NCBI GenBank assembly: GCA_022559845.1
Contig: JAHNEJ010003189.1
Location: 62,001-126,000 of the forward strand
Source of the DNA: Amorphophallus konjac
Taxonomy: Eukaryota; Streptophyta; Magnoliopsida; Alismatales; Araceae
Reading direction: 5' to 3'
Length of the DNA stretch: 64,000 nt
In this document: piece after piece, positions 1 through 11,458 of the stretch
How positions within the stretch are numbered: position 1 is the stretch's first letter
Layout of the letters: each line of letters starts with the position of its first letter
Program-made: the position numbers and the translations under genes
Notes under the pieces: model-generated
What the model saw: the letters and a program-made list of their open reading frames with translations, nothing else
What the model was told of the DNA's origin: nothing
The model's database searches: none

Positions 1-700
1 CGGAGAGAAGGTCGCCATCGCCGTTGTGGTCGCGACTGGCTTAGGAGATCGCATCACCGTCGCAAGATCGCCGCCGCCGGAGAAAACCTAGAGGAAGGGT
101 TTCGACACAGGGAAGGGCGGAAAGGCGGAAGGCCAAAGATCAATCGAGGTAATGGTCGTCCCGAAATGAGGTGTTTTATGGCACCCCAAAAATCTGATCT
201 GAAGTCATTGTGTTTGGATCGGAGAAAGTTCATCCCAAAATCTTGTAAATTCAAAATTTTGGATCAACGGCTCGATCCGAATCTAAAAAAAAATTTAGAG
301 TCAAATCAGATTTTCGGAGCTCCCGTATCCGTTGACACCCCTAACTGTTGCCTATTCCCACTTGCCTGCAATCGCCCATGTTGCCATGACGTAACACACG
401 GAATTCTCTAATCTTTAATTTCAATGTTGTAAAAAGTGGGGCATAAAACATTCTTTTAACAAAAAAATAAAAAATAATTTTTATTCTTTTTGTAGATCGG
501 GTCGACCGACCCAACATGTCTATATAATCCGATCTCGATGGATCCAAAAAAATTCAAACAAAAATGAAGGACAGTCATGGACGGACTACTTTTGGCCGAT
601 TAAAAACATCTAATATTTATTTTTCTAATTTTTTTGAGTCATCGGATCTGGGATTGGACTGTGCGAATATGTAGAGCACATCAAATCCAACTTATAAAAA

Positions 701-754
<54 letters not shown>

Positions 755-2513
755 CTCGATGGCTTGCAGTGCAGCGGGTTTCACTCTAATCAATTTATCA
801 AATAGAGTACATTGGCTAGAAGAAGTAGGCAAGTCCATACTAGTCCATGTTCGCATTTGCCCACACAATTGAAGTGGTCCACTTAGAGGTTGTTTTATCT
901 ATAATTGTACTTGCTATACGCCATGAATTTATAAACAACTTTTCATTTATTGGTCTAATTGAGATTGATGAGATGTGAGAGTAACAACGAGAGATCGAGA
1001 AGAAGCCCACGTCCCATTCTCGATCATTGTTTTCATAGAACTTACATTCTATTTTATTCATGTCCCATCAATCCTAACAATTAAGTAGATATTATGTTGA
1101 GAGAAGAGAGTTCCATTAACGTGGCCCATATCACAACGGTAGATTTTGATACTATATTAAAATTTATTAGATTGAATCATCTAATTCAAAATTTTAAAAT
1201 GTTAAATAAAAAGGACTCCGCTATTATCGTCACATTATATTTTAACTCATTTTCAATACACAACTACTCTATCGAACATGAAAGTAACAGTGTCTAGATT
1301 TATAATAACCTAGATTTCTCTTGCATAACCTTTTCTTCTCCGGATCAACATGTCACGTATGACTCGTAAAGCTTTTAGTTTAAAGTTATCTTCTTTTCTA
1401 CTAATTTTAACCGAGAAATTATTATATGAAAATCAGACCGAATTCTTGTCTCACTGAGTCGCAATCCTATCTTTTCTCTTTTCTAGAAAATTTCAATTGT
1501 TACTTTTAAGTTGCAAGCAACGGATTGTATAAATAATTTAAAGACCTCATCTGGATGCAAGTCATATAAGAGTTTGGGTTTATCACAACCCAGTTTCTTA
1601 AGATAGTTTTAATTTCAATGGTTAAAAATGGATTGATTAGTCTGTACCAGAGTAGCACTTCAAAAACCTAAACGAATTTTCCTTAAGACTCATTCGGGTT
1701 TACCATATTCACCGTAATCCTCCTAAAACAAATATAATTTACCACAAATTCAGTTACAAAGAACAGCTGAACAGGAGTTTAGTCTACGAAGTTTACTAAT
1801 AATTGCATGCAAACTAGCCCTAAAATCTAGAGAGTTTTACATAAAAATAATTGGTAGAGATAAATTTATAAAAATATATTAACAATCATATCATTAGATT
1901 ATTAATATACATAGTACATAAATGTCATTTAAGTATAATTCTTTTACAATTTTTTGACAAAAAATGATATGTCCATAAATAAATATGATATTTTTACAGA
2001 ATTCAGATTTACAAAGTCATATGTCTGTTGATATATTTATAAAAATAATTTTTATTTAATGATAGTTTTTATAAAAAATCCTAAAATTTAATAATAACAT
2101 CTACGGATAACCCGACCTATGAAAACCCCAAAACGCTTCCAATTAAACGCACCGTCCACCATGCCTTCAGCTGGCCCGGTCTTGTCTTTTTCTTTTCTCT
2201 TTCTAAAGTCAAGACCCTGTCCACAGCCATCTACGTCTGGATTTCGTCCAACCTGCTTTCTTTCGTCATCCCTACATTTTACCTGTCAATATGCAATAGA
2301 GGGTGGAAAAGGAAACTCATTCAAAGTGCAAGTATGAATTGCAGGGTCCACTGAAAGGTTTTGGCATCTTCCAAACTGGACGGTGAGGTCTCTAGATACA
2401 AAATAATCATTTGAATAAGTAAAATTGACATAATTGTGCGAAAAAAATATATCTTAAACAGAGAAAGTGCTCAGGAGTTTATTTTTTTGTCATATGCACT
2501 TTTTAGAGACAAA
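1..2513. other. left flanking DNA, no gene recognised
   Basis: AT-rich sequence with only short, unconvincing reading frames. The first 170 bases are GC-richer and could be the edge of something outside the window, but no domain is visible. The stretch from about 1300 to 2100 is very AT-rich and non-coding in all frames. Confidence 0.6.
703..755. repeat. (AT)n microsatellite
   Basis: About 26 uninterrupted AT dinucleotides in AT-rich flanking DNA. Confidence 0.95.
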
Positions 2514-2518
2514 ATAAT
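2514..2518. other. target site duplication of element A, left copy
   Basis: ATAAT directly precedes the TGTAGACGGC terminus of LTR L1. The same five bases follow the last base of L3 at 43377-43381, showing that everything between entered this locus as one element or grew inside it. Confidence 0.9.
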
Positions 2519-2909
2519 TGTAGACGGCAGGGTTCGTCGTCCACCCTCGGGAGAAAAATAATGATGCAAAGTAACGATGAAAAGGTGATCGCCAGAGAGG
2601 TGTAGACGGCGAGAGTCGTCGTCCACCCTCGTCTGTCTTAGGAGATGGAGATAACGAGATCAACTCAAGGAGAGAGAAAGAAAATAGGGATGCGGAACGG
2701 ACTCCGGTACGTGGCGGAGATAGGGGTCGGAAGACCCTCTCGTGCAAACTGGCTCCTTCCCGGTAAGCGTGACTTACCGTTCCACGAGCAATTTTTCATA
2801 TACCGGGAAGTCCGAGAATCTATATAACAGAAATGGAGAGACACGTAAACTCAGAAATTACAACGGTATATCATTCTCCAGACAATTATAAGGACAATAC
2901 GAATAAAGA

Positions 2910-3930
2910 CGTACCACCACAGGACATTGGTCTTTGTGGGGTTCTAACAGTAATATAATAATATCAGCAATAATGAATATATATGTACATATTAAGACCA
3001 CCGCAAGACAATGGTCTTACGGGATTTTTATTGCAGCATAAATAATAAATATTATATGTACGTACCACCGCGAGACATTGACCTTTACGGGACTTCTGCA
3101 GCGATATAAATAATAAGTATAACTATATACAAAAGACCACCGCGAGGTATTACCCCTCCGCGGAATTTTTATTATAATAACTATATATATATAACAGGAA
3201 AAGAAAAAGGGATCAAATAAACTGCTGCGAGATGTTACTCTCCGCAGGGTTTTAGAACGATGATAGGGGGATGCTAAAATCAAATGGTTAGGGGTTACGA
3301 GGTTAGCGTGCAGAAATTAAATTACTGGAATGAAGATGGTCGCGGGAGATGACCCACCGCACCAGTTAGATAAGACCACCGCGAGGAACGGGTTCCTTGA
3401 TCGGGGTCAGATCAAAAGAATGCAGAAAATTAAACCACCGCGAGGAACGAGTTCTTTGATCGGGGTTGGAATGAATGTACAGGAAATTAAACCACCGCGA
3501 GGAACGAGTTCCTCGATCGGGGTTAGAATAAATAAAAAGGGGATTAAATAAACCGCCGCGAGATGTGACTCTCCGCGGGGTTTTGAAGCGATGATAAGGG
3601 AGGGTTAGAATGCAGAAATTAAATTACTGAAATAAAACGGTCGCGGGAGATGGCCCACCGCACCAATTAGATGAGACCGCCGCGAGGAACTGGTTCCGTC
3701 AACGGGGTTTGAATAAATAAAAGGGGATCAAGTAAACCGCCGCGAGATGTCACTCTCCGCGGGGTTTTGAAGCGATGATAGGGGAGGGTTAGAGTTAAGC
3801 AGTTAACGGTTAGGATGTTAGAATGCGGAAATCAAATTACTGAAATAAAATGGTCGCGGGAGATAGCCCACCGCACCAGTTTGATGAGACCACCGCGAGG
3901 AATTGGTTCCGTCAACGGGGTTTGGACAGA
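2910..3930. repeat. array of hairpin-forming CCACCGCGAG units in LTR L1
   Basis: About twelve units start with a CCACCGCGAG-like motif (near 2918, 2999, 3064, 3147, 3225, 3376, 3434, 3492, 3551, 3677, 3738 and 3891). Each continues into a short inverted repeat, such as GAAC...GTTC, or CCGCGAGA facing TCTCCGCGG, and then a GGGG-type motif. Spacing is mostly 58-85 bp but irregular. A second related motif, GGTCGCGGGAGAT, occurs near 3338, 3639 and 3851. The array is conserved in L3 (about 29060-30075) and, inverted, in L2 (about 19030-19940), where unit number differs. Confidence 0.8.
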
Positions 3931-4044
3931 AAATAAATAACAAAAGAAGGGGAAGGGAAGTGTGATTGCCAGGGGCTGAGAATCCCACAGGAAATGTCCT
4001 GATCGCGTTCACCGCCGAAGCGGGAGCAGTGCGGGTCCTTTCTT

Positions 4045-4073
4045 CCTCTTCGGTCGGCCGGCCGACGAAGAGG
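4045..4073. repeat. near-perfect palindrome centred on GGCCGGCC
   Basis: Arms of CCTCTTCG-GTCGGCC and GGCCGAC-GAAGAGG, broken by one unpaired G, form a stem of about 14 bp without a loop. The same palindrome is at 30196-30224 in L3. L2 lacks it because of an internal deletion. Confidence 0.85.
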
Positions 4074-5228
4074 GCCTTCTTTGGTTATCCTGATTTTATT
4101 ATTCTTTTGTTTTGTTTTATCTTTTGTTATTATATTTTTTTGGATTTTGTTACTTTTATTATTATTTTTATTCTTTTATGCCTTTTTTTTAGAGAAAGAT
4201 GAGAAAGTAAAGAGAGAAATCGAGGGGTAGATGGTAGAATAAGGTAGTATGATATAGAGATAAACTACTAGGAAAATATAGACAGAGTGAAAAATTTATT
4301 CTAGACAAAACAGAGAAGAACGGAGATGGAGATTTGACGATATATGATAATAACAAGGGAGAGAAGATAGACTTATTTTTAAACAAAATAGAAAAGGGTG
4401 AAGATGGAAGTTTAACAACAAATAACACTGATGAAGGAAAGAACTAGAATAGATGAGGGAGACGATAGCCGGGTACCTCAAGATAGGAGGGATGGTCACA
4501 TTTATATCCTTGAACTGAGGGCACGTGAGTCACTCCTCCTACTCTTTTGGACGACTGAAGAAGCGGACTTCCGGGCTGGTTATCCCTTGCAAAACACAGC
4601 GGACAAAAGAAGCAGAAGGTGGATTAGAAGAAAAGTAGTGTAGTACCGGTCCCTTGAAATGACAAAAGCACGATCATGTTCAAACACACACCTGTTTAGT
4701 GTTGTTTGAAACCCCTTTGGAACTAAAGGATGGATGAGCGATATGATGAATGAATGACTAAGGTTCTCTCAAAGAGAGGAATTTGATGGACATGGCAAAT
4801 GATGCATGCATGCAATTAACTGAATGAAAAGTAGAGGGCAAAGGGGGGAAGAAAGCTTATTCGGAGATGAGTGATGGGCTCGAGGGTGAGCTTCTTCAGC
4901 AAAGTGAGGATGGTGCAGGCACACGGCGCAGCAGGATAGCTTTCCCAGTGCATTCGACCGCGCTGGAAATCGATCTTCTTTTCCTCGCACGCTTCAACGC
5001 CGATCGGACTGAAATCTCTTTTCCATTTTGAATCGACCCGTGCATGCACTCACCGACACGTACTCATATACAAACACACACATACACATATGTATATGTA
5101 CATAAATATATTATATATGTATATATATACATATATATCTATATTATAGGTATTATAGAACTATATATGTATTATATGTGTTATACATATATTATATAAT
5201 ATGCCAATATTACATATACATATGATAT

Positions 5229-5265
<37 letters not shown>

Positions 5266-5339
5266 TACTTATATACAACATGCAGATATTACATATATAT
5301 ATATATAAATAATATATATATATATAAATATATAATAGG

Positions 5340-5900
5340 TACATAAGAGGGAGGGGAGAAGACAGAAGAGGAGAGAAAGGGGAGATGAGCAGAAAGAGAG
5401 AGATGAGAAGAAACAGAACAAAGAGAAGAGGGAATAAAATGATAAAAAAATGAAAACAAAAGAAAGAGAGAGGGGGATACGAATGAGAGGAAGAGAGATG
5501 ATGAGGGGGAGTTAGAGGGAGAGAGAGAGAAACTGTGAGAAGGGGGGAAAAACAGGGAAAGAGAGAGAGAGGGATTAAATAAAAAAAAGAAAATGTATGA
5601 AAGAGAGAGAGAGAGATCGGATGGTGAGAGAGAGAGAAATAGAGAGTGAGGGAGGGAGAAGTAAGAGAGAGAGAGGTGGAGAGTGGGAGGAAGAAGTGAG
5701 AGAGAGATGGAGAGAGGGAGAGAGAGAGAGAGAAAACGGGGAGAGAGAGGGGGGGCGCGAGTGAGAGAGGGTGGAGAGAGAGAGAGAGAGGGTGAGACAC
5801 AGAGAGAGAGACAGTGAGAGGGAGAGAGAGAGAGGATGAGAGGGTGGAGAGAAGGAGAGAGCGAAAGGGAGAGAGAGGGACAGGGAGAGAGAGGGGGGTT
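5340..5900. repeat. long (GA)n-type purine tract in LTR L1
   Basis: About 560 bases of nearly pure purine on the plus strand, with GAGAGA and GAGGGAGA blocks. AT dinucleotide runs precede it (5075-5335) and a GGC-rich block follows (5900-6110). L3 has the same tract at about 41710-42250, and L2 carries a shorter inverted form split by element B. Confidence 0.9.
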
Positions 5901-6112
5901 CCGGCGGTCGGAGGCGACAGCGGCGGAGTCGGGTGGCGGCGTCGCGGCGGTGCGGAGGCGCGGCGGCTAGAGGGGGTGGGCGGCCGGGGCGGCGTCGGAG
6001 GCGGGGCCGGAGGCGGCCGCGGTGGCCGGAGCGGCGTGGACGGCAACGGCGGTGGGCAGCGGAGGGAGGCCGGAGCGGCGTCCGTGGCGGGGCACGGCGG
6101 CGGTGGAGAGGG

Positions 6113-6212
6113 CAAAGGGCCGTTGCGGCCCTTTGTAGTTCGAAAGGGGGGCACGGGCGACGAGGCCCCCCTTGCGAACTTGATAAACCCCCTCTTTTTT
6201 TTAAAAAAAAAA
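6113..6212. repeat. strongly structured 100-bp module in LTR L1
   Basis: Three stem-forming sequences lie side by side. The first is a perfect 10-bp stem with a TTG loop (CAAAGGGCCG / CGGCCCTTTG, 6113-6135). The second is a longer imperfect stem (GTTCGAAAGGGGGGC facing GCCCCCCTTGCGAAC, 6138-6179). The third is a T-run facing an A-run (6194-6212). The module is retained in all three LTR copies (also about 8299-8396 inverted, and 42476-42577). Confidence 0.8.
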
Positions 6213-6850
6213 CGCAAGAAAGACAGAGAGAGGTTGAGGGAGGGAAAGAACAGAGGGAGAGAAAAGAGAGAGAGTGAGGGAAAGGGAGAAGAGATCGAAG
6301 GGGGAGAGAGGGGAAGAAAGAGTGAGAAGGAGAATGAGAGAAGTGTGAGAGAGAGAAGAAGAAAGGGAGAGAATCAGTCCGAGAACCCCCCAAGGGAACT
6401 TGGGAGAGAATCCGAGGAAGAGAGAAGGAGGTGGTGTTCGGCAGGGGCTATCGGCTGAGAGAGGAATGGTGTGCAGAGTGGGGAGTCGCTGGAGGTTGAA
6501 GGTGGGGTGAGAGGGAAGATGGAGGTGGTTGGAGGAGGAGCTCCCGTGAGAAGAGGAGAAGGTTGGAGGGGTTTTTGTGTGCATATTTTTACGGTGATAT
6601 TGAGTGGGGACAAGATCCGAGAAGAATGGGGAGTGAGTTAAGATGAGAAGTTAAGATTAGTATATATATAACGTATATATGTAGAAGGTGGGCCAAGCCC
6701 TATTAATGTATTCTTTTTTCTATTTCTATTTTTATTTCTCTCTCTCTCTCTTTTTCATATATTTTTTATATATATATATAATTCCATCAACCCCCCTTTT
6801 TACTTTATTCTTATTATTATCTTTTGTTCTTTTTTTGTCTTGTTTTTATT

Positions 6851-6890
<40 letters not shown>

Positions 6891-7014
6891 GAGATCGAAT
6901 GAAATTGCAAGAAAATTGAAAATCACTCAGATGATTTAAATGTGCGAGCTGCTTCGGGGCGTCTTAGCGTAATAAGGGATCTGCTCAGCATAATGTTAAA
7001 ATGACGTGTCTACA

Positions 7015-7495
7015 GCTTGCCCCGCCTTGGCGTCTGCTTTGCAGGGGAATGACACGGAGTGGAATGAAATAGAAGTGTAATGAAATGGAGTGGAGAATGG
7101 ACTGAAAAGTGGATGCCAAGACGTGATGAGACACGTTTTTAACACTACGTGATTGGAATCTTTCTTGAGTTTCAACGAAACAACCTCGAAGAAGGTCCTC
7201 CGAAATCAACGATTGTTTGGCTGGAAATAACAAAGACTAACAGAAAGAGGGACCAACTTCTTGGCGCGGAAGTACCTGAGTCGTAGACCCGCAGGTTTCA
7301 CCTTGGGGAGCGGTTACCAGCTAATGCGGAAGTGCTGCGACCAAGGTGGGTCCAATGGAGTAAATAAAAAGGGTAGTTGATAAATCTAAACAAATGTCTC
7401 TTTCGGCTAACCAACCCAAGATGGTTTCACAGAAACTTAGTACTCGGTTCAGAATGGAACATCCCGTATTAGTCAAGAATTTAAGCACAGCGGCT
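7015..7495 (-). other. spacer between inverted LTRs L1 and L2, probable 3' end of element A with polypurine-rich tract
   Basis: This 481-bp segment is probably what remains of the untranslated 3' end of A. On the minus strand the bases next to L1 read AAGGCGGGGCAAGC, purine-rich enough to serve as the polypurine tract. No domain is recognisable, and no 5-bp duplication flanks the adjoining L2 copy. Confidence 0.5.
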
Positions 7496-7619
7496 TGTAG
7501 ACACGTCATTTTAACATTATGCTGAGCAGATCCCGTATTACGCTAAGACGCCCCGAAGCAGCTCGCACATTTGAATCATCTGAGTGATTTTCAATTTTCT
7601 TGTAATTTCATTCGATCTC

Positions 7620-7664
<45 letters not shown>

Positions 7665-9063
7665 AACAAGATAAAAAAAGAACAAAGGATAATAATAAGA
7701 ATAAAGTAAAAAGGGGGGTTGATGGAATTATATATATATATATATAAATATATGAAAAAGAGAGAGAGAGAGAGAAATAAAAATAAAAATAGTAAAAAGA
7801 ATACATTAATAGGGCTTGGCCCACCTTCTACATATATACGTTATATATATACTAATCTTAACTTCTCATCATAACTCACTCCCCATTCTTCTCGGATCTT
7901 GTCCCCACTCAATATCACCGTAAAAATATGCACACAAAAACTCCTCCGACCTTCTCCTCTTCTCACGGGAGCTCCTCCTCCAACCACCTCCATCTTCCCT
8001 CTCACCCCACCTTCAACCTCCAGCGACTCCCCACTCTGCACACCATTCCTCTCTCAGCCGATAGCCCCTGCCGAACACCACCTCCTTCTCTCTTCCTCGA
8101 ATTCTCTCCCAAGTTCCCTCGGGGGGTTCTCGGACTGATTCTCTCCCTCTCTTCTTCTCTCTCTCACACTTCTCTCATTCTCCTTCTCACTCTTTCTTCC
8201 CCTCTCTCCCCCTTCGATCTCTTCTCCCTTTCCCTCACTCTCTCTCTTTTCTCTCCCTCTGTTCTTTCCCTCCCTCAACCTCTCTTTGTCTTTCTTGCGT
8301 TTTTTTTTTTAAAAAAGAGGGGGTTTATCAAGTTCGCAAGGGGGGCCTCGTCGCCCGTGCCCCCCTTTCGAACTACAAAGGGCCGCAACGGCCCTTTGCC
8401 CTCCCCACCGCCGCCGTGCCCCGCCGCGGACGCCGCTCCGGCCGCCCTCCGCTGCCCACCGCCGCTGCCTTCCACGCCGCTCCGGCCGTCGCGGCCACCT
8501 CCGGCCCCTCCTCCGACGCCGCCCCGGCCGCCCACCGCCTCCAGCCGCCGCCCTCCGCACCGCCGCTACGCCGCCACCCGACTCCGCCGCTGTCGCCTCC
8601 GACCGCCGGAACCCCCCTCTCTCTCCCTATCCCTCTCTCTCCCTTTCGCTCTCTCCTTCTCTCCACCCTCTCATCCTCTCTCTCTCTCCCTCTCACTGCC
8701 TCTCTCTCTGTGTCTCACCCTCTCTCTGTAATATCCCGGACCTTTCGGATCCTTCTTCGTGGGTCCCGGATCTAGTTTTGGGAGCGTCCGACTCCGTTGT
8801 GTCCGAAATTTCGTTTCGGACATCTTTCGTGTTCGGATCGGCGCGATCCGGAGTTGTTTCGGAGGCCCGGAGGCGTTCCGCGGCTTTTCCGTGTGTGTTT
8901 TCTGATTTCCGGTGTGTGTTTCGGCTTTTACTTCGGAAGCTCACTGCGGGTGAACCGGGCCGTTCACCTGGGCACGAGTGGTACCGTTGCGATCGGTGCG
9001 TTCCGAGGATCGCGGGGGTGTAATTTTCTATTTTTCAAAATTTTCTGGATTTTTCGGATTTCC

Positions 9064-9071
9064 TATAAATA
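9064..9071 (+). promoter_or_regulatory. TATA box in the 5' LTR of element B
   Basis: TATAAATA in CCTATAAATACCCCC, about 340 bp into the LTR and followed by a pyrimidine-rich stretch typical of a plant leader. The 3' LTR has the same box at 16546-16553. It would drive the genomic transcript. Confidence 0.65.
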
Positions 9072-9789
9072 CCCCCATATTTCTCTCTCCTCCCCCACCT
9101 TCTTCTTCTTCTTCTTCTTCCTCCTTCCTCCTCCACCGTAACCCTCTCCCTCTCCCTCTCTTCCTCCCGGTTGACCGCGGCGGACCCCTCTCCGGCTACA
9201 GACGGCAGCGGGGCGACGGCGCGGTGACGTGGGCGGCGGCGAGGCGATTGTGGGGGCCTGCGGTGCTCGCGGGAAGCTTGAAGGACGAGGGTTTTCTAAG
9301 GCGTTCTTCGCGATTCACGAACGATCCGGCGGAGCATTCGCTCCATTGAGGTAGGGTGACGTTCCTTAGCCTCTTGCCGTTCATTTCCGTGGTTTGTAGG
9401 CTGCGGGGAGGCCGAGAGGGGCTTGATTGAGCGGGTTTGGGGTTTTCCATGATTTGGGGAGAGCTCGCCCGATCCATGGTTTTAGCCCGTGATTTTGCGT
9501 TTGGATGGCTTAGATGCATGCTAGGGGTCCCCAGGGGTCTTCCCCTTTGTTTTCCCCCTCTCCGGTGGAGGTATGGGGGCGTGGTTGGAGTTTTGGGGCA
9601 TTCCCGCCGTTTTCGCCGTCTGGTGAGTGTGACGGTCCTTCCAGGGACCGTCACATGTTGTAACGCACCTAGGCTGGGCCGTTACATGCCCTTTGTTTAG
9701 CCCTAGGGGGTCAGGGACAGCGACGGTCCCACGACTGACCGCCGTTTGCTTGTGACGCGCCAGGGCTGGGCCGTCAGGGGCTTTCCGAC

Positions 9790-10110
9790 CGTTAGTTTTT
9801 GACCGTTGGGGGTCTGCGCGAGTAACGCGCCTTGGCGAGCGCGTTACATCCGTGTAACGTGCTGGGTCAAGCGCGTTACTTCCTGGGTTATACCAGGTAT
9901 GAGGGGCGCGTGTAACGCGCCAGGGCAGGCGCGTCGCTTCTGTGTAACGAGTCGAGCCAGGCGCGTTGCTTCGTGTAACGCGTAGGGGTAGGCGCGTTGC
10001 TTCTGGGCGCGTGTAGCGTGCCAAGGCAGGCGCGTCGTTCTCGTGTAACGCACTGGGCCAGGCGCGTTATATTCGTGTAACGCGCTGGACCAGGCGCGTT
10101 ACTCCCCTCG
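9790..10110 (+). repeat. array of short TAACGCGC-type repeats in the B LTR
   Basis: About ten imperfect 27-35-bp units, each built as TAACGCGC, then a CTGGGCCAGG-like centre, then GCGCGTTAC. Each unit is itself partly palindromic. The 3' LTR carries the array at about 17290-17600. Longer inverted pairs such as GTGACGGTCC...GGACCGTCAC flank it (near 9628-9655). Confidence 0.8.
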
Positions 10111-11296
10111 CCCCCCCTGGCCCTGCAACGGCCTGTGTTAGACCGCTGGGTGCGTGTAACGGTCTCGCCTAGACCGTTACTTGCTTGTGATGGCCCTAGG
10201 GTGGACCGTCACATGCCTGGTTGCCCCATGAGGGCTGGTACGTGGGGTGGTTCCCGCACGTCGTTGGATTATGACGTTGTTTTTCGTTGACTCGAGAGTC
10301 TACTTCTTTAGTGACCCTCCACTAGTCGTAGCCTGCTTATACGCGAGTGGTCCCACATGAGAGTAGGTGGAGAGGCTTACCCTGAGGATGGTTTTAGAGT
10401 GGTTACCGTCGGGCCCCTCGTCAAATCAGAGTCCAGTGCCAGGGGAAAACCAGTAAGAGGGCCAGACCTAGGACGCGTGGTCTGTGTGTGCACATGTGGT
10501 TGGGGACAGTGGACGCACGTCGACGGGCGTGACCCCAGCTAGTCACTTGTTTGTGGTTACTTGTACGGTGTTCGCGCCTCTGGTAGGAGCTACCACGCCA
10601 GGCGGTTCACCTGCGGCGCGGTGTAAAACGTCAGGGGACGCTACCGGCTGTGCTTCTAGTGGGTGGTACTCCTGTCGAGTACGGAGTGGCAGTCTGTCAG
10701 TCAAGTGTTTCTGACCTTCGGGTTTTGTCGGTTCGATCGTTGAGCTTCGGTCTTCTCTCCGTGGCGCGTGTGTCGAATTGCGAGCCACAGAACCGTGTTT
10801 GTAGAGTACATGGCTTTCCTTTCCGAGGTACTCTCCTACCGCTAGCATAGTGGTTTCCCGTTTTACGAGGTAGGGTTCGAGTGATCCCTACTGAGTCTTG
10901 TTCCGAGACTCATTCCCTGCGTGTTTTCACCGTGTTTCAGGTTAGGCGCCGCCCCGGGGGAGCGCGTCTGGGTTGCAGCGTGGTGCGGGTGCCCAGAGGT
11001 AGTGCCAGAGGTCAGAGCCGGGGTATGCCCCGTGTAGCTGTACTTTTCTTCCTTGTCTCTGTACTAGTTGCGGACTACTGTTGTTGTTATTTCCTCTTGT
11101 GGACCATGTATAATGTAAATTGTTAATTTATTCCTGCTTAATATTATAAACTGTTTAATTTCTACAATTATTTGTGATACTTGTGTAGTCTCCACACCAT
11201 CCTTTTAACCCTTCCGAGTCTTCGGGCTCGTGGGTGGCGGTACGAGTCTCGGGTTATCGGGCCTTCCCGGTAACCGGATTCTCGGGTCGTTACAGC

Positions 11297-11308
11297 TGGT
11301 ATCAGAGC
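11297..11308 (+). other. primer binding site of element B (initiator tRNA-Met)
   Basis: TGGTATCAGAGC, two bases after the 5' LTR, is the standard complement of the 3' end of plant initiator methionine tRNA, which primes minus-strand DNA synthesis. Confidence 0.93.
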
Positions 11309-11458
11309 GCGGTTGTGGAATTACATGAGAATCATAGGTAATTGTAGTGGTCCACTAGTCCACAGCAATGATGTACATGTGACGCTGGCATTGGGCACCG
11401 CGTGTTTATTTTGACCTTGCCCTTTTCGTGTTTTCTGCCTTGTGCTTTAGGAGCGAGT

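Larger units (their letters stand above)
2519..7014 (-). repeat. LTR L1, the 3' LTR of element A
   Basis: 4496 bp. On the plus strand it starts TGTAGACGGC and ends GTGTCTACA, so it has TG...CA ends in either direction; the sense direction is minus. It is in direct orientation with L3 and inverted relative to L2. Inside are an array of short hairpin units (about 2910-3930), a GGCCGGCC-centred palindrome, AT microsatellites, a long purine (GA) tract, a GGC-rich block and a strongly structured module at 6113-6212. Long apparent reading frames across the GA and GGC tracts are low complexity and not genes. Confidence 0.93.
8727..11294 (+). repeat. 5' LTR of element B
   Basis: 2568 bp, starting TGTAATATCC and ending GGGTCGTTACA. 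Compared with the 3' LTR it lacks about 48 bp near 10231, a segment that C also has, so this copy suffered the deletion. It contains a TATA box, a trinucleotide CTT tract near 9100-9120, and a block of short TAACGCGCC repeats. Confidence 0.93.

Noticed and set aside
2910..3930. CRISPR-like impression from regularly recurring CCACCGCGAG motifs
   Set aside because: Spacing is irregular, the units are related throughout rather than repeat plus unique spacer, and the context is a plant LTR.
5210..6217. 335-codon frame rich in Leu/Ser/Pro on the minus strand (and similar frames at 5575-6393, 7928-8731 and 41597-42579)
   Set aside because: They are translations of CT microsatellites and a CCG-rich tract within the LTRs. 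All frames of such tracts stay open; no domain is present.
9521..10024. 167-codon antisense frame rich in Thr/Arg with repeated ARYT/RVTR units
   Set aside because: It is the translation of the TAACGCGC repeat array in the B LTR; equal frames arise in each LTR copy.
11297..11308. Possible tRNA fragment
   Set aside because: It is the primer binding site complementary to initiator tRNA-Met; no tRNA cloverleaf surrounds it.
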